The notes under the pieces are model-generated. The model saw nothing but the letters and a program-made list of their open reading frames with translations. It made no database searches and was not told the origin of the DNA. Positions 22,305 to 34,976 of a stretch of DNA of 64,000 nt are shown one piece after another (the stretch's first letter is position 1; every line of letters starts with the position of its first letter). The translations under genes and the position numbers were made by a program. Where the stretch lies: NCBI GenBank assembly GCA_029531795.1, contig JAPEIS010000004.1:2232001-2296000 (forward strand). Direction: 5' to 3'. This DNA comes from Sclerotinia nivalis. Its lineage: Eukaryota > Ascomycota > Leotiomycetes > Helotiales > Sclerotiniaceae.

Positions 22305-22824
22305 TCATTTACTGATTTCAACAACATCTATCACTCGTTCAAGATCCGAGAAATCAATCTTAGGGTTAATTCCTTGAGTGTAAAGATTCAAGGCCAAAGT
22401 AACCAAATCCACATTTCCTGTTCTCTGCAAGAGCGTTGATAGTTGTTACGGTGCAGTAGGTGGGAGGTATCTTGCATGAGTTGAAGCCCGAACAAATATC
22501 GAGGAAAGGAAGCGAGTATTAGAGAAGGGGGGCAAGCTAGCGCGGAATTATGGTCAGGATCGGATTGCGTCGGTGATACAGTAGGCGTAGGCAGAGTCTC
22601 ACCCCAAGTAACCAAGCTACTTCTTCATGCAGCAATTTGTCTTTGTCTGGCAAAGCACAAGGTATCTCAGGATCCCTAGCTATTGCCTCGCAGTACATTA
22701 CAGCATACAGCCCAGAGACTAGAGCATACAGTAGCAAAAGCTTTTCGAGGTTATCCTTGAATCCTGTTTCGGTCCCCAATGTGGGGAGAACCGTTCTTTC
22801 TGTCTCGTGAGTAAGTTGAGGCAA
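22305..22824 (-). CDS. Putative spliced small gene, 5' end unresolved
   Basis: Two minus-strand segments join well: an upstream open stretch 22824-22603 and a final exon 22424-22305. The donor is GTGAGA and the acceptor CTCTTGCAG, with phase kept. The upstream part reads [20 protein letters not shown] with an acidic, helical run to [11 protein letters not shown]. After the junction it reads [21 protein letters not shown], ending VIDVVEISK. The junction region (LLHE-x5-LL-x2-TG-x5-TL-x3-L-x3-G-NP) is loosely reminiscent of the MOZART1 gamma-tubulin-complex protein, but the surrounding protein is not typical of it. No in-frame ATG was found upstream, so a first exon is missing or the locus is decayed. 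Confidence 0.35.
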
Positions 22825-23928
22825 GTTTTGGAGAGTGAGGATCAGATATTATTTCTATTTTCCATATTGTATTGTACCAACGGAATAACCCCTCAATCAG
22901 TCTTTGCCACTTTCTTCATGGATAACGCAATACCTGAATACTACATGCTGTCGCCGAGAGATAATTTGCGTGGAAAATATACTAACATTGCTTATTTTCT
23001 TTATACATGAAAGGGGTTCCCTGCGCAGTAGAAACAATTGAACCTTACTCATGATTCTGGAAGCTTGTGGCTTTTCGATTTCACTATTTAGCCTTTTAGA
23101 TGGAAATCTACTTAGTTTGTCTTGACTCTCCCATCAACACGGCAGCCAACAGCTACCATTTCCCTTGTTAATTCCTGGCGCTAGATTCAAAGTTGCATTG
23201 TGATTCGTGACATCTTCAAGTACGCAAATCCGTCTTGAGCCAATCGAGGTTGTGGAATATCAACAGACAGAAGAGCTAATGTATGATTGTGAGACTAACT
23301 CTATGTTTGGGTGCCTTTAATTCGGTACCATCTGCTCCGTACATTTTACATCAGTAGCCAAAACCCTGTTGAGAGATGTAGATATGTAAACTATACTTGA
23401 TGAATACCAGAACAGAGCAAATATGTCTACATCACCATGAAAGGCCTAGTAACCACTTAAATCGAATGATTTGATATTTGTAGGTAGTTGAACACATTTG
23501 ATCCCCGTCCATCCACCCACCCATCCATCCATCTATCTAACCATAAATCCATAGTCAATTCATCCCATCCATATTTCAGTGATATCCACAAACAAGCAAG
23601 CATTTTAGGTCTTTGCTCGCTCGGTGCGACAATCTACTTTTTTTTAGTGGAGGGGAGCAATTTAGTTCTACTCCACCATCATACGCATACAAGAATAATA
23701 CACCCGGATCATACAACGGTACAGTAGTTTCGTATTGAACTACAGAACCTTGAATATTCATTCATCTACAATAATGATAATAATAATAATAAAACAATTC
23801 CATCCCATATGACTAGATTGATTTTACCATCACTTTACTGTATACCTTTTTCTTCTTCAATATATCAATCAATACCAAATTCGACAATCAAGAATCCGGA
23901 GCCAGAGCGAAAGAGAGAAAGGGGACAT

Positions 23929-23964
<36 letters not shown>

Positions 23965-24742
23965 CAAGGTAAAAAGAAGTTGTGTGTGTGTGTGTAATGC
24001 ACTGGTAAAAAGAGAAAGGAATTCCAAGAAATTCTCTTTGAACCTAAAGAAAAGAAATCGGAAGCCTTTTTTTTATACTTTTACCACCTCTTTAGAAACT
24101 ATCTAACTACCTCCTCTTACAACTACCAACCGAACCACCTAATTTTACTACCAACACACAAAACCCATAATCCACATTACAAATTTACCTTCATCGGGTT
24201 TCCACCATAACAAATCATTCCCAACATCCTATCATACTTTACCTTAGATATTTACATATACATACTTGGGTATAACAGCGGAACATCCTTTCAACTTTAT
24301 TGCATCACGAACCAAGGCTTTGGAATCTGGCGGCTACCTCATAGAAGAAGAAAGCTCAAGTACAATACATCCTTGAACAATTAACTGTCATCCACCAACC
24401 CTCGGCCAAGGTTTCCGAAATTTGCGACACCAATTACGTCTGACTCGCTCGCTGCTTCTGAGATCTAGAAAAAACGAGCACAAAGTTAAGAGTACATATT
24501 GAGAACAACTCTATATTTGTTCAACCCTCGCTCCATCGTCGCAAATTCGGAGAGATTAAGTTGATCAAAGAGATCGTTCGATAAACCAAATCCCCAGGGA
24601 AAAAAAAACACAAATATCCTCGAAGAATATAACCAACCATAAGCCCATTTCTGCAGAATCAGCCTAGGATTGGATTCGGTTACGGGATCACTGTCACATT
24701 GGGTGAGGACCGTCCGAGAAGGAGGTGTGTCGCTCCAACGAA
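22825..24742. other. Upstream region / long leader of the GATA factor gene
   Basis: No supported CDS. It contains the microsatellites at 23929-23995, pyrimidine-rich sequence around 24060-24260 and several short ORFs. areA-type genes have long 5' leaders in other fungi (family knowledge), so part of this is probably transcribed. Confidence 0.5.
23929..23995. repeat. TG and AG dinucleotide microsatellites
   Basis: (TG)9 at 23929-23946 runs straight into (AG)9 to 23964, and a second TG tract follows at 23981-23995. They lie in the upstream spacer of the GATA factor gene. Confidence 0.9.
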
Positions 24743-27700
24743 ATGCCTGTAACGGCGCAGTACCTTGAGCGTGGGGGCCTCCTCCAAAGATTCCGCGACT
24801 CATCTGAGGACTGGCATACGAGTGGAGAATCACAATCAAATAATACCACATCTTCAGGATCGATAGGCACACAGCACGATTTTAGATTTCCTCGAAGGCC
24901 TGAGAATCTATCTACACACCCGACATCTGCGAATCAATTAACGAATACCTATAACAATTCCGACGACCAGATCAAGAGCCCCGGCGCGAGCGCAACAGCT
25001 CAGGAAGACAAACTGGATCACCCAGCGTCAAGCCGTGCGCGCGATGATTTGCTCGGCGAGAGTTTCTTTCCAACCTGGAAAGATGGCTCCGCCGGCGAGG
25101 AGCTCGATAATACGGATGAGATGCAAAGGAAAGATCCTTTAGCAACACAAATTTGGAAGTTATACAGTAAAACAAAGAAGACTTTGCCAAACCAGGAGCG
25201 ATTGGAGAACTTGACATGGCGCATGATGGCAATGAATCTGCGAAAGCGCAAGCAGGAAGAAGATACCCGGTATGAAGTCGATGAATTTCATCCTTTTGAA
25301 AGACAAAATTTATCTAACAGTGTTTCAATAGATCATCTCAACAGAATCAAACTTCAACTGTACCAAGTGGAATTGCTCAGCTAAGGAAATCTACAGATCA
25401 AACTGTTGTAGATACTTCTGATGCTATGAATTTGGACGATTTCATATTCTCCGATAGTATATCCACGCCAGCCGGGCTCGCCACTTCGCCTTCCCCGGAA
25501 CTCATGAAAAAGGAGGTCGAGAGGCCATCAAGCACTGTAGCTTCGGCGATTCCTATCAAAATACGGAAAGAATCGACGCAGCTGCAGTTTTCTGCCCCAC
25601 AATCTGTCCCAGTTCCTCATCACGCCCCTCGAAGCAACGATGAATTTAATTATGTGCAAAGACATGTGAGGAAAACAAGTATTGATGAGCGCCGTGTAAG
25701 TTTTTCCACCTCTTACGGATTCTAAACATGATCCGCAGGTTTTAAGCGCCATCAAGGTTGGAACTGACAAAACTAACAGGCCCGCAAACGACCGGCCGAT
25801 TTCTCGCCTCAAGTCAACAGCATAATGATCCCCAACGACCCGGATCATGATGATCTCCCAGAATATTCTCTAAATCAACCTCATCCACCATTTAGCAGCC
25901 ACGGAGTGTCAGGAGTACCATTTCAACTAGATACTTTCAACATGGACAATGACCCGATCATCACCTCGGCGGGTCCCTTTCAACAAAATTTTAACTTCTC
26001 CCCATCACATTCGCCCCTCGTTCCTCATGGACCCTTCTCTTCAATGTACAATAATGCTTCGATGCCATCTTCCTCTCTGAACTCGAACGACTACTACTCT
26101 CCTCCTGGAAGTGCTTATCCTTCTACAGTCTCTACTCCTCAACCCATTCCAGAGGGACAGGAAATGTACTTCCAACATGGGATGAATATGCGACACCAAC
26201 GCCCCCACACTTTCAATCAAGGACCTTCCAGTCTCTCCAATTCCATGGCACCTCAATACATGTATAACGGCAATGGCGGATCTATGTTTAGTGCAGTGAC
26301 AACCTCCGGCCTGTCGCATAACTCCTATGCCTCCGCTGGATTTGGTATGTCGCAACATATAGATCCAGCTCAGGTCTTCCAATCCGATCATGCTGTGAGA
26401 TCCCCTGGTGTCAAAATCGGCCATGAAAATATGTTCTCATTTGGAGGGGATTCCGACAACGAGGACGATGAAAGTCAAGCTTTTGCTGACCGAACACTCA
26501 TGTTACAACATGATTTTGCCCAATCGCCTTTGGATGACCAGAACATGGATATGCATGGAAGTGGAGGCTTACAGTGGGATACTAGTTTGTCAGGACAATT
26601 CAACACTCAAGCAGCACGATATCCAGGTGGACCACCAAGAAAGCAAGTTACCATTGGAGGAACAGAAATGGTATCATCACCATTGGAGTGGGATGGATCT
26701 GGAGGTTCTCTTGGGAGACATCACGGCTCTACTCAGTCCGTTTCTGATAATCGGTCAAGAAGCGATAGAAGACAAAAAATCCCCCGAACTGCCTCGACAC
26801 CAAATGCAGTCCTCCTCGGCCAGAACAGCATGTTCGATAACTCTGGACCATCTGGACCAAACTCGCCACCAGATGCAAACAACATGTCAGGATTTTCATC
26901 AGTAGCACCCAGTAGACCAGGATCTCCTGGTGGATCTAAACACGGTTCAACTACCAATCTTGCAGCAGCTGGTCAAGGGGACAATGGTGTACCAACTACT
27001 TGTACGAATTGTTTTACACAAACAACACCTCTTTGGAGACGAAACCCAGAAGGCCACCCACTGTGCAATGCTTGCGGTCTCTTCCTCAAACTGCACGGCG
27101 TTGTACGTCCATTATCTTTGAAAACGGATGTCATCAAGAAGCGAAATCGCGGTTCTGGTGCTACGCTTCCAATTGGTACTTCGGGTGGTGCTTCGACGAG
27201 AGCTTCTAAGAAGATAGGCACAATGAGCAGTGGACCCAATACTAGAAAGAATTCGATAGCTGCAACAACAAGCATGGCCAACACAGCACCCCCAACACAA
27301 GTAACTACACCTACTAGCAGCCATGGAAGAAATGCAAATGAGAGTGCCAGTCCTCCTTCAATTGCGGGTTCATTAGGGAATGGAGGAAGTACTGCAGGCA
27401 GTACTCCAACTTCATACCATGGTTCCGCGGGATCTTCCTCAGGTACAATAGGTGTCAGTGGAGGTAAGGGTGTAGTTCCGATAGCTGCAGCTCCCCTCAA
27501 AGCAACACCCGGCCCTGGTGCAGCATCTACTATGCCTCGATCAAATGCAGTACCTAAGCGACAAAGAAGACATAGCAAGAGTGTCAGTGCAATTGAGAGT
27601 ATGGACATTGATTCCCCTGAAACTTCCACTGGTGGCAATGAGGCTGCAAAATCTATTGGTATGGGCTTGATGGGTACCTCTAATGGAGCTGTGACCAACA

Positions 27701-27876
27701 TGGGGCTAGGAAATGGATTTGGTATGCCAGGACGACCAATGATGGGACCAGGAAGTTCTGGAATGCAAATGGGATTGGGAGGATCACAACATGGAATGGC
27801 TATGAATGGTCAGAATGGACCTAATGGTTCAAGTGCCGGTCCTCAAGAATGGGAATGGCTAACCATGAGTCTTTGA
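24743..27876 (+). CDS. areA: Nitrogen regulatory GATA transcription factor AreA/NIT2
   Basis: Global activator of genes for secondary nitrogen sources; nuclear. Three exons, 24743-25269, 25332-25695 and 25780-27876, give 995 aa. Phases 2 and 0 are kept, and acceptors are AATAG and ACAG. Residues about 126-172 hold the AreA signature [17 protein letters not shown] with [25 protein letters not shown] follows the first intron and [12 protein letters not shown] the second. The GATA finger C-x2-C-x17-C-x2-C spans residues 705-729 ([25 protein letters not shown]), with the basic tail [11 protein letters not shown]. The extreme C-terminus EWEWLTMSL is the conserved end through which NMR-type repressors act (family knowledge). 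Long Ser/Asn/Gly/Met-rich linkers surround the finger. The start at 24743 is the first good ATG in frame. Confidence 0.96.
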
Positions 27877-29263
27877 TCAAGTTTTTGGCACTCTTCTTAC
27901 ACCGACGCCGTTGGGCGTTCTTTCCTTCCTATGGCATTTTCTGGGGTTGGCGGCTACAATTGATTGTTCCTTGGAGCTACTTATACTCGACCTTTATGAT
28001 ACCAGCGAGGAATCGCCCTTTTACATTTCGAGTTACAAACGATACGATGATGCTTTTTCTTTCTTCAATGGATCGAATTAATCTAGTGCATCTTGGTCTA
28101 TACCCCACACGGGGGTGGGAATATCGGGAGGCTACATTGAAACTTGCTTTTTATTTTATTTGACTTGTTAGCATCATGATTTTTGATACCATGTTACTTT
28201 TTCTTCTTCTTCGCTCATCGATTTGACGTTCTAGTTTGTACTAGGGGAACAGATGAGATTTTGATCGTGCGAATTCGACTTTTGCTTCTTTTGCATTGGT
28301 GTTTATAAGATTTTTGAGAGTTGAGAGATTTGATGGTCATTTTATTTGCGTATCATGCGCAAGTTTATTTTGCTTAAATACGGATGATGGAATGGTTTAT
28401 GCTGGGTTGACTGACGGATGGATGGATATGATAGGGGTTGGCTTTGGCTTGGTGGAATTGCTTCTTTCATTTGTCTTCGCGAGGCTCTTTAACGACATGA
28501 TTTGATATCCGGATAGACGGGATGGGAATTGTTTTATGGATGTGGAGATGATTTTACATGTGTTTTCTTAAGAATTGAGGGTCAAGAGGAGAGTCAGAGA
28601 GAGAGAGTTATTTCTTGGAGCGAGTGAGCGTATTGGCTTTGCTGGATGGATTGAATTGAACTGACTTGGATTCGGTTTCGGTTTCGATTTCGATTGTCGC
28701 GTTTTAGCGTTTGGATGCTTGAGAGGAAACCCGAATGAAGTAGGGTGCAGAGGGCAGAGAACACAGAAGACAGCGCTGAGATAGTTGGAGAATAATATGA
28801 TGTGATTCATTTGATTGATTGTTTATTCTTGATAGGGGATTTGTGAACTTGTGATTTGAAATCTGGTTACTTTCATTGAATATAAGTAAGTGCCTGCTAC
28901 TTACTGGTGGTAGCTGTATCTCACTCGATCTTCTCTACTATATCAGCCTTGATTGGATATCATTCTGATTTTTATTGAGAATACCTAGGAAGTTTATCCT
29001 CACTTCTTCTGCTCGAATCTTATTATGAGTATCTATTTATCTATATAGGTACGTAGGTATATAGATACGCAGGCATATAGACACATCTATCTATCTGTGT
29101 ACCTAGTTCACAGTGACTACACCGCCACCGTCTTCCCAAATAGGTATAGTCTGAGGCACAAACAAAACAACAGTTACTCACTTGGGGTATAGGTATATAT
29201 ATATCTGATATCTGTCTGTCTATATTTCCGATATTCGATAATCTATCCCCAATATCCTAAATA
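27877..29263. other. Long 3' region of areA and spacer
   Basis: No convincing CDS. Simple TATC/TAGG-type steps lie at about 29030-29110. The areA 3' UTR, which controls mRNA stability in Aspergillus (family knowledge), should lie at the left end. Confidence 0.5.
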
Positions 29264-30366
29264 ATGTCGAATCTTCTACTATTGCTTTCACAAAACATCA
29301 TTCTAACCGAAACTGCCAGATATCTCAGCATCCTCGACCTTTTCCATCTCGCCTTAACGAACTCCAATTTCCATGGCATTGTTTTGCACTCTTCGGCTGT
29401 TTTCAAGCGTTTAAAATCTATAGCTTCGTGTGATGGAAGGGGTCTCATCGCGCGCCAAAATTTTAAAGGTCTCTATGCTTTGCGTCCCGAGGACTCGGAT
29501 TGGGGAAATGGTGGTAAAAAACCACTTTATGATGAGGAGCTTGAAGTGCGTGTTTGGAATCTTAAGTGTGATGCTGTATATGCTCTTCCTTGTTTGAGTT
29601 GTGGAATTAATATTTGTGAGGTTAGTTCTCTTGATCTCTTAAACCCTGCGTTCCCCTTCCATTCTTGCTCTCCTTCCTTTTCGAAAAAAGTACTAAGGAT
29701 CCATCATTATAGGAATGTCGATACAGTCCCCGCGTTCGAGATACCCCTCATTATCGTTCCTATCCGCGACCCCACATCAACCCCGCATTTATGTGCTACA
29801 ATGTGCTTTGCTACTGCGATGCATGTGATGAGAATATCGAGGCTGATCTCCCATTATCCCTCACAGAATACTGTGGTTGTGATCAATATAAACGGTGGAT
29901 ATGTTTAGTGTGCAAAGACAACGAAAATAAAATATACAGTCTTTATTATAATAAAAGGACAAAGGTGGATTATGCATGGGATCGGGATCTGGAAGATGGT
30001 ATGTGTCTTAATGATCATGTGGATCGGCGAGCTGTAAGTTCATGTATCCTTCACCTCAAGCTACATGGACCTGCTCGAGGGTGAGTCTTTGAATCATGAC
30101 ATGTAATAATTAACTTTCTACAGTTCTGGTGTCCGTGTGGGAAAAGAGCACCAAACGATGGTAATGTGCGATGTGCATGGTGCAAGAAAAGACACAATCT
30201 AGAAACCTGGATGGACGAGGATCCAAATTATATTCCTGCTTTTGATCATGTGAGTAATTTTAATTGTCTACGGGTCATGTTTTCTCCTGACTGTAATTTT
30301 TATATCGCGAGTTAACGAAATGTACAGGATCCCGACTTTCCGAAAGTTTATAGTAGATGGACGTGA
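29264..30366 (+). CDS. F-box-like protein with Cys-rich C-terminal half
   Basis: Four exons, 29264-29620, 29713-30033, 30124-30249 and 30328-30366, give 280 aa, all joined in phase 0 with GTTAGT, GTAAGT and GTGAGT donors. Residues 10-45 (ILTETARYLSILDLFHLALTNSNFHGIV in outline) resemble an F-box, which would link to SCF ubiquitin ligases. The middle and end have many paired cysteines: LPCLSCGINIC, CYCDACDENI, CGC, ICLVC, FWCPCGK and CAWCKKRH. These are likely structural zinc sites of a kind seen in fungal F-box/zinc proteins. The final exon of 12 codons is less certain. Substrate is unknown. Confidence 0.75.
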
Positions 30367-32475
30367 ATTTTACTTTCTCGGATTCGTTCTGCTTTCAAAT
30401 TTTCCAGATGGTATATGGCAGTGCATTTTATTATCAGGAGCTGTAATACTTGGGATGCACAAGAGGAATCCGTCGTATGGTGCAAGCCTTGAGTGCCGGT
30501 CGCGGGTAACTAACTGATTATCCTATTGAAACATGAGCATTTATGAACCTTCCTCTATAATATCGAGGTATTGATCTTTTGCAGTTCTAACAACACACTA
30601 TCATTGCTCATACAATTCTGGGGCACGTAGTATCATTTGCATGTGAAAAAAGTTGAAGCGGCGGTACTTGGAAGAACTGGTTGCCTCCATATTCATATGC
30701 AAAGGCAAATGGAAAGACTTCAATCAGCATTTTTAACAAGGGCGGAATCGATCTACACCATATTCAAGAAGATGACACGGTAAAAGAGGATAGGATGAGG
30801 CATGAAAGGCATCTCTAGTGAACTCAGATAGCAAGATATCTAGATCGTTACAAAATGCCGGGACGGGTAGGAACTATGGAAGCAGGGCAGGGAGGGGAAG
30901 GTATGGCATCAGCAAGCCGAAATTAATTAACGCTCTACAAAAAGATATAAAATGCAAAATATTTTCAGAAAATAAATGAATTCTCTCTCCATAGCAGAAT
31001 ACTCTGATCGACCTGGCTGAGTCTATGAACCAATTTCTTATCCAGGGATTCTCAATCAGAGCTGAAAGTCTAACATAGTATGGAATATGGATGCCCTTCA
31101 GATGAGTATTAGATACCTAGTTAATACTCCTTCCATTTGTATCGATTACTTACCTCAACTCGAAAGTAAAGAAGATAGAGAACGGTTGCTGAAAAAGTGG
31201 TCAGAGTACTAGGTATTATGATTAAAATAACAAATGTACTTCTATACTAATAATAGATAGCTCATCAATAAGGTTATCAGCTATATACATACTTGAATAC
31301 TTGATAAAAGGCTACAAAGCAGCATTATCCATCGTGGAATATGAGAAATGTGTGAAATATCCCAATACATCGATATCTCCTTGCCTCACTCGGAGCAATT
31401 AATTCTACCCAGACCTGAAAGCATAGTGGAATGATCACTGTCTGTATGAATGAATATAAATATGAAGCTTTCTGATTTGATTGCTATTGAAGGATAATAC
31501 GGAGTTGAATATATGTTGATACATGAAAGAAAGAAACTTCTTCCTTGGATCTTCAGGGTTCTGATACTTTACATCAGCAAGCAAGGAATTGAATACCAAT
31601 TCCAGTCAAAAATCAAACCAATACCAAAAAAATGCGGAACAGAAAATAAGGAGATGTATAAGGAATAACACCAAGAAAACCAAAAACGATACCCCAAATC
31701 ATGTATCAGACTCGACAAAATCGAAGTCAATGACATTTTAACCGGCTTGGCATTTTCACAAGTGAATTACCAACTACCTAGTACTCAAGGCATACAACAC
31801 AAGTATGAATTACATGCAAGAGATCAACTCCTACTATGAAGTTCACATTGAACACTGTAGCTTCAGGTATTTGATGATGTAATGCGGAGAGTCGTTGGAG
31901 TAGGGTAGAGTTTGAAATAAGGTAGATTGTTCCCTTGCTAGGGATGGCCATTTATCAATTAATCAACATTGTTGCCAAACAGAGCGTGGCAAAGGAAATG
32001 TGGAACGTCGAGCTGAAATGCGGGGCAGAAGTTGGGATTCTTGATATCTGCGAATTCCTATGATGTTTAGAATTTGTATCCAGGCTCTATATTTTCCCTA
32101 GGTCCATAGTCCCTTTCACGACCTCGAACGACCCCTCGAACAAATAGACCACCCGGTCCCTGGATTCTTGAACATTCCGCAGCGTAAAAAGTATCGTTAT
32201 GTCACATCACATCTGGAGAAACCAATGAACAAGTATTGGGACGGAGAAAGATCAAGATAACATTGATCTTAATTCAGTAGCAAGCCACTTCCTCAGATGT
32301 ACAATTATGCCCATTAAAGAAGATTGCCTTTCCTCCAACCAATGAATTCCTGTCCGAACTCGAAGTAGATATTCTCTATTTCCCGAATCGTAATCGTGAA
32401 TCCATCGTGATGAAATTCTTGTGTATAGTAACAAGCAACGCCCCTCTTATATTCCATTCATCGATTTCTGGTTAC
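30367..32475. other. AT-rich gene-free spacer
   Basis: About 2.1 kb with no ORF of note on either strand and no recognised RNA gene. Likely 3' flanks of the convergent genes on both sides plus intergenic DNA. Confidence 0.5.
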
Positions 32476-32889
32476 TTATGTTCCTGGGTTGGGGTTCATC
32501 TATTTCCTGTATTAGCAAACCGTCCTGATATCAAAAAGGTTTGTGGTATTGTCGAACCTTTCTCTTGCCACCGGTCATAGTAACGTTAACGAAACGACGA
32601 GTGAACTTCTCTCTCTTGGCGGCACGTCCCTTAGGGCGCTTCTTCTTCTCTTGTGGCTCAACCTATTCGTGATATCGTGTTAGCATGACTTGATTCACCA
32701 AGATCATGTATTCTTTCAACCATCCCATTCCCATATTCCCAAAAGTGTTGCCTAAATTCTTGCTTGCCACCGCACCGTACATCCCGAATTCCATCCTTTC
32801 CGTCGAGAAATATATCAAAAGAATCGTACCTTTGGTGTTTGAGACTTGACCTTTCCGGCACGAGCGAGGGATCCGTGAACCTTTCCCAT
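32476..32889 (-). CDS. 40S ribosomal protein eS30
   Basis: Small-subunit ribosomal protein of 62 aa. Minus-strand exons are 32889-32830, 32662-32558 and 32499-32476. Exon 1 encodes [20 protein letters not shown], exon 2 the basic core with [15 protein letters not shown] and [14 protein letters not shown], and exon 3 only MNPNPGT and a stop. Introns are 167 nt (GTACGA donor, GCTAAC branch) and 58 nt (GTTCGA donor, GCTAAT branch). Without the second intron the protein would end in an unrelated tail, so the 24-nt last exon is well supported by the family's M-N-P-x-P ending. There is no ubiquitin-like fusion, as is normal in fungi. Confidence 0.95.
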
Positions 32890-33673
32890 GATTGCGGTTT
32901 ATCGGGATGTGTCGATTGATGATTTCCGATAACTGTGAATGTGGCAAATGTAAGTTGTGATGTTCTTCTTTTCAAGATGCGAATAAATCGGTTTGGTAGC
33001 GATCAAAAAATCAATCTATGAATCTGCGAGCGATTTTACAGATACCGAGACCGTAGGTTTAATGAAATTGATGGGTATACGTACGCGGTTGCTGAGTTGT
33101 GGGTTGTCGATGGATTCGTACAGCTGATGCTATCCTCTTTCCTCTTTCCTTGCGGTATCACTAGCGCGTCGCTTGGATCTCACACAGGGCTTACAGCCCT
33201 TTAGTTTGAATCACGTGACATTATCTTTTTCAGGCTAAACTTCTCTTCTTCCGCTCTTCCTAACTTAAACACAACACATGTGTTAGTTACCACATATGCA
33301 AGATTTTAATCTGACATTTTCTATCTAAACCATCTTATTATCGTCGCACTAACAATATCAAAGAACTTCTCCAACTCATAGTCCTCTTGATATTCAAATT
33401 CACACAAAAGCATCATGTCAAACATTCACGTGGAAGCTAAGAAGTCTTATCGTTATCAGATTGTATTCGGCATAGTGCATTCCGAGTTTCGGGAATAGTC
33501 CGATGACCGTTCACGAGTCGCTTTGCCCATCGACGGTAAGGTACAAACTTTCTCGTTGTGTAAATATTACATGGTGAAAGTTTATTTCCTATTGAACATT
33601 TATCATATAAATATCTCTACATCTATCCCGGCATTTTTGCTAAAGTACCATTTTGTTACCTTCAACTTTCACA
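32890..33673. other. Divergent promoter region of eS30 and the CREG-like gene
   Basis: No supported CDS. It should contain the strong eS30 promoter on the left. Confidence 0.5.
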
Positions 33674-34492
33674 ATGTACATACCAAAAGCTCCCTTGGGA
33701 GCATTGCTCTTGAGCACGCTTCTCCAACTCACAAGCAGTTCATCTCTACCAACCGACGTCTCTCCCCCCGACCAAATCATCGTAAACCCATCCTCCTCCG
33801 AATCTACAAACCGCATACCTACATCCCGCGAAAGCGCCATCCTCGCCCGCCGCATTCTCCACCTCACACCTCTCGGAACCCTCTCCACCATCTTCCCGAA
33901 CTCATCTTCCTCTCTCGAAAACCGGCCCTCCAACCTCGAAAACATCCCCATCGGCCTCATGGATTATATAGCTGATTGCGAACCCACCACCAATAACCCC
34001 ACGATCCTCGCAATCAGCATAGCCACCAGTTTTAAAAACGCCATCTCCAACCCCAACATCTCTCTTTCACTATCCTGGACTCCCCCATACCCGCCTAAAT
34101 CCCGCATCTCCTACTCCGAAAAGCCTGACCCCTTCGCCTTCTCCGCGGCAAACCAACCGCGCTTCAGTATTCTCGGATATCTTGAACACATCGCAACTTC
34201 ACCGGAAGAGGAACAGGATCTAAGAAAATGTTTCGTCGATACTCATCCAGATGCTAAATACTGGCTACCGGGTAATCATATCCATCATAGTGAATGGATG
34301 CGCTTAGTTGTACAGGAGATATATTGGGTGGGTGGTTTTGGAGATCGCGCGTACATTGGTTGGATACCGATTGAGGAGTGGAGGTCTGTGGATAGGAAAG
34401 AGTGGGAGGAGGCGAGGTTGGTGGGGGAGAAGAAGGGATGGAAGGAATGGGCTGTTGAGGGATTGGGGTTTGGAGGTGCTTGGGAGTTGTGA
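33674..34492 (+). CDS. Secreted CREG-like protein (FMN-binding split-barrel fold)
   Basis: A single exon of 272 aa starting at ATG 33674. An in-frame TTG lies further upstream, but the ATG gives a direct signal peptide (MYIPKAPLGALLLSTLLQL). The body matches the CREG/pyridoxamine-phosphate-oxidase-like family: an ARRILHLTPLGTLSTIF start, GLMDYIADCE, then PRFSILGYLEHI, CFVDTHPDAKYWLPG, IHHSEWMRLVV, IYWVGGFGDRAYIGWIPIEEW. CREG proteins are secreted glycoproteins with the split-barrel fold but usually no oxidase activity. Two to three N-x-S/T sites are visible. The role in fungi is unknown. Confidence 0.85.
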   Translation: MYIPKAPLGALLLSTLLQLTSSSSLPTDVSPPDQIIVNPSSSESTNRIPTSRESAILARRILHLTPLGTLSTIFPNSSSSLENRPSNLENIPIGLMDYIADCEPTTNNPTILAISIATSFKNAISNPNISLSLSWTPPYPPKSRISYSEKPDPFAFSAANQPRFSILGYLEHIATSPEEEQDLRKCFVDTHPDAKYWLPGNHIHHSEWMRLVVQEIYWVGGFGDRAYIGWIPIEEWRSVDRKEWEEARLVGEKKGWKEWAVEGLGFGGAWEL

Positions 34493-34976
34493 TGCTGAGT
34501 TGTTGCCATGAGAGCGTTTGATGATAGAGTGTGAATATATCCCGCGAGTCTTACATTTGTTTATACTTCATTTAATGTCTATTTCCTTGAAAGAGTAATC
34601 GTCTGTTAAGGTACTGAATTGTTATACATAATATATGATTCTAGAATGAATTATACTCAGCTCCCCTATCCACACCCTATTCTGACAACCACAGTATGGT
34701 ATCTCTATCATACAATAGCCACAATGTGAAGCCCCACCATATGCACCTTTCCAGATACTCCAAAATCACCGCCATGGAGATCCCCAAAACTACCCAATCC
34801 CAGCACCCCCGAAAAGACCTCTGCCCAGCATGCGAGTTTTGGGCATCATACAGGAACCCTTAATGACATAGAAACACTCCCTTCCCCGTATAATGTATCT
34901 CCCTAAAATGCATAACCCATGTGTACCGATCTATAAGCACAACCCTTGTGCAAACAGTGCAAACAATAAAGCGAAA
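34493..34976. other. Convergent 3' spacer
   Basis: Between two convergent stops; no gene is seen. Confidence 0.5.

Noticed and set aside
26973..27701. 242-codon minus-strand ORF inside the AreA gene
   Set aside because: It is the antisense shadow of the low-complexity Ser/Gly/Asn-rich AreA coding sequence, with no independent signature.
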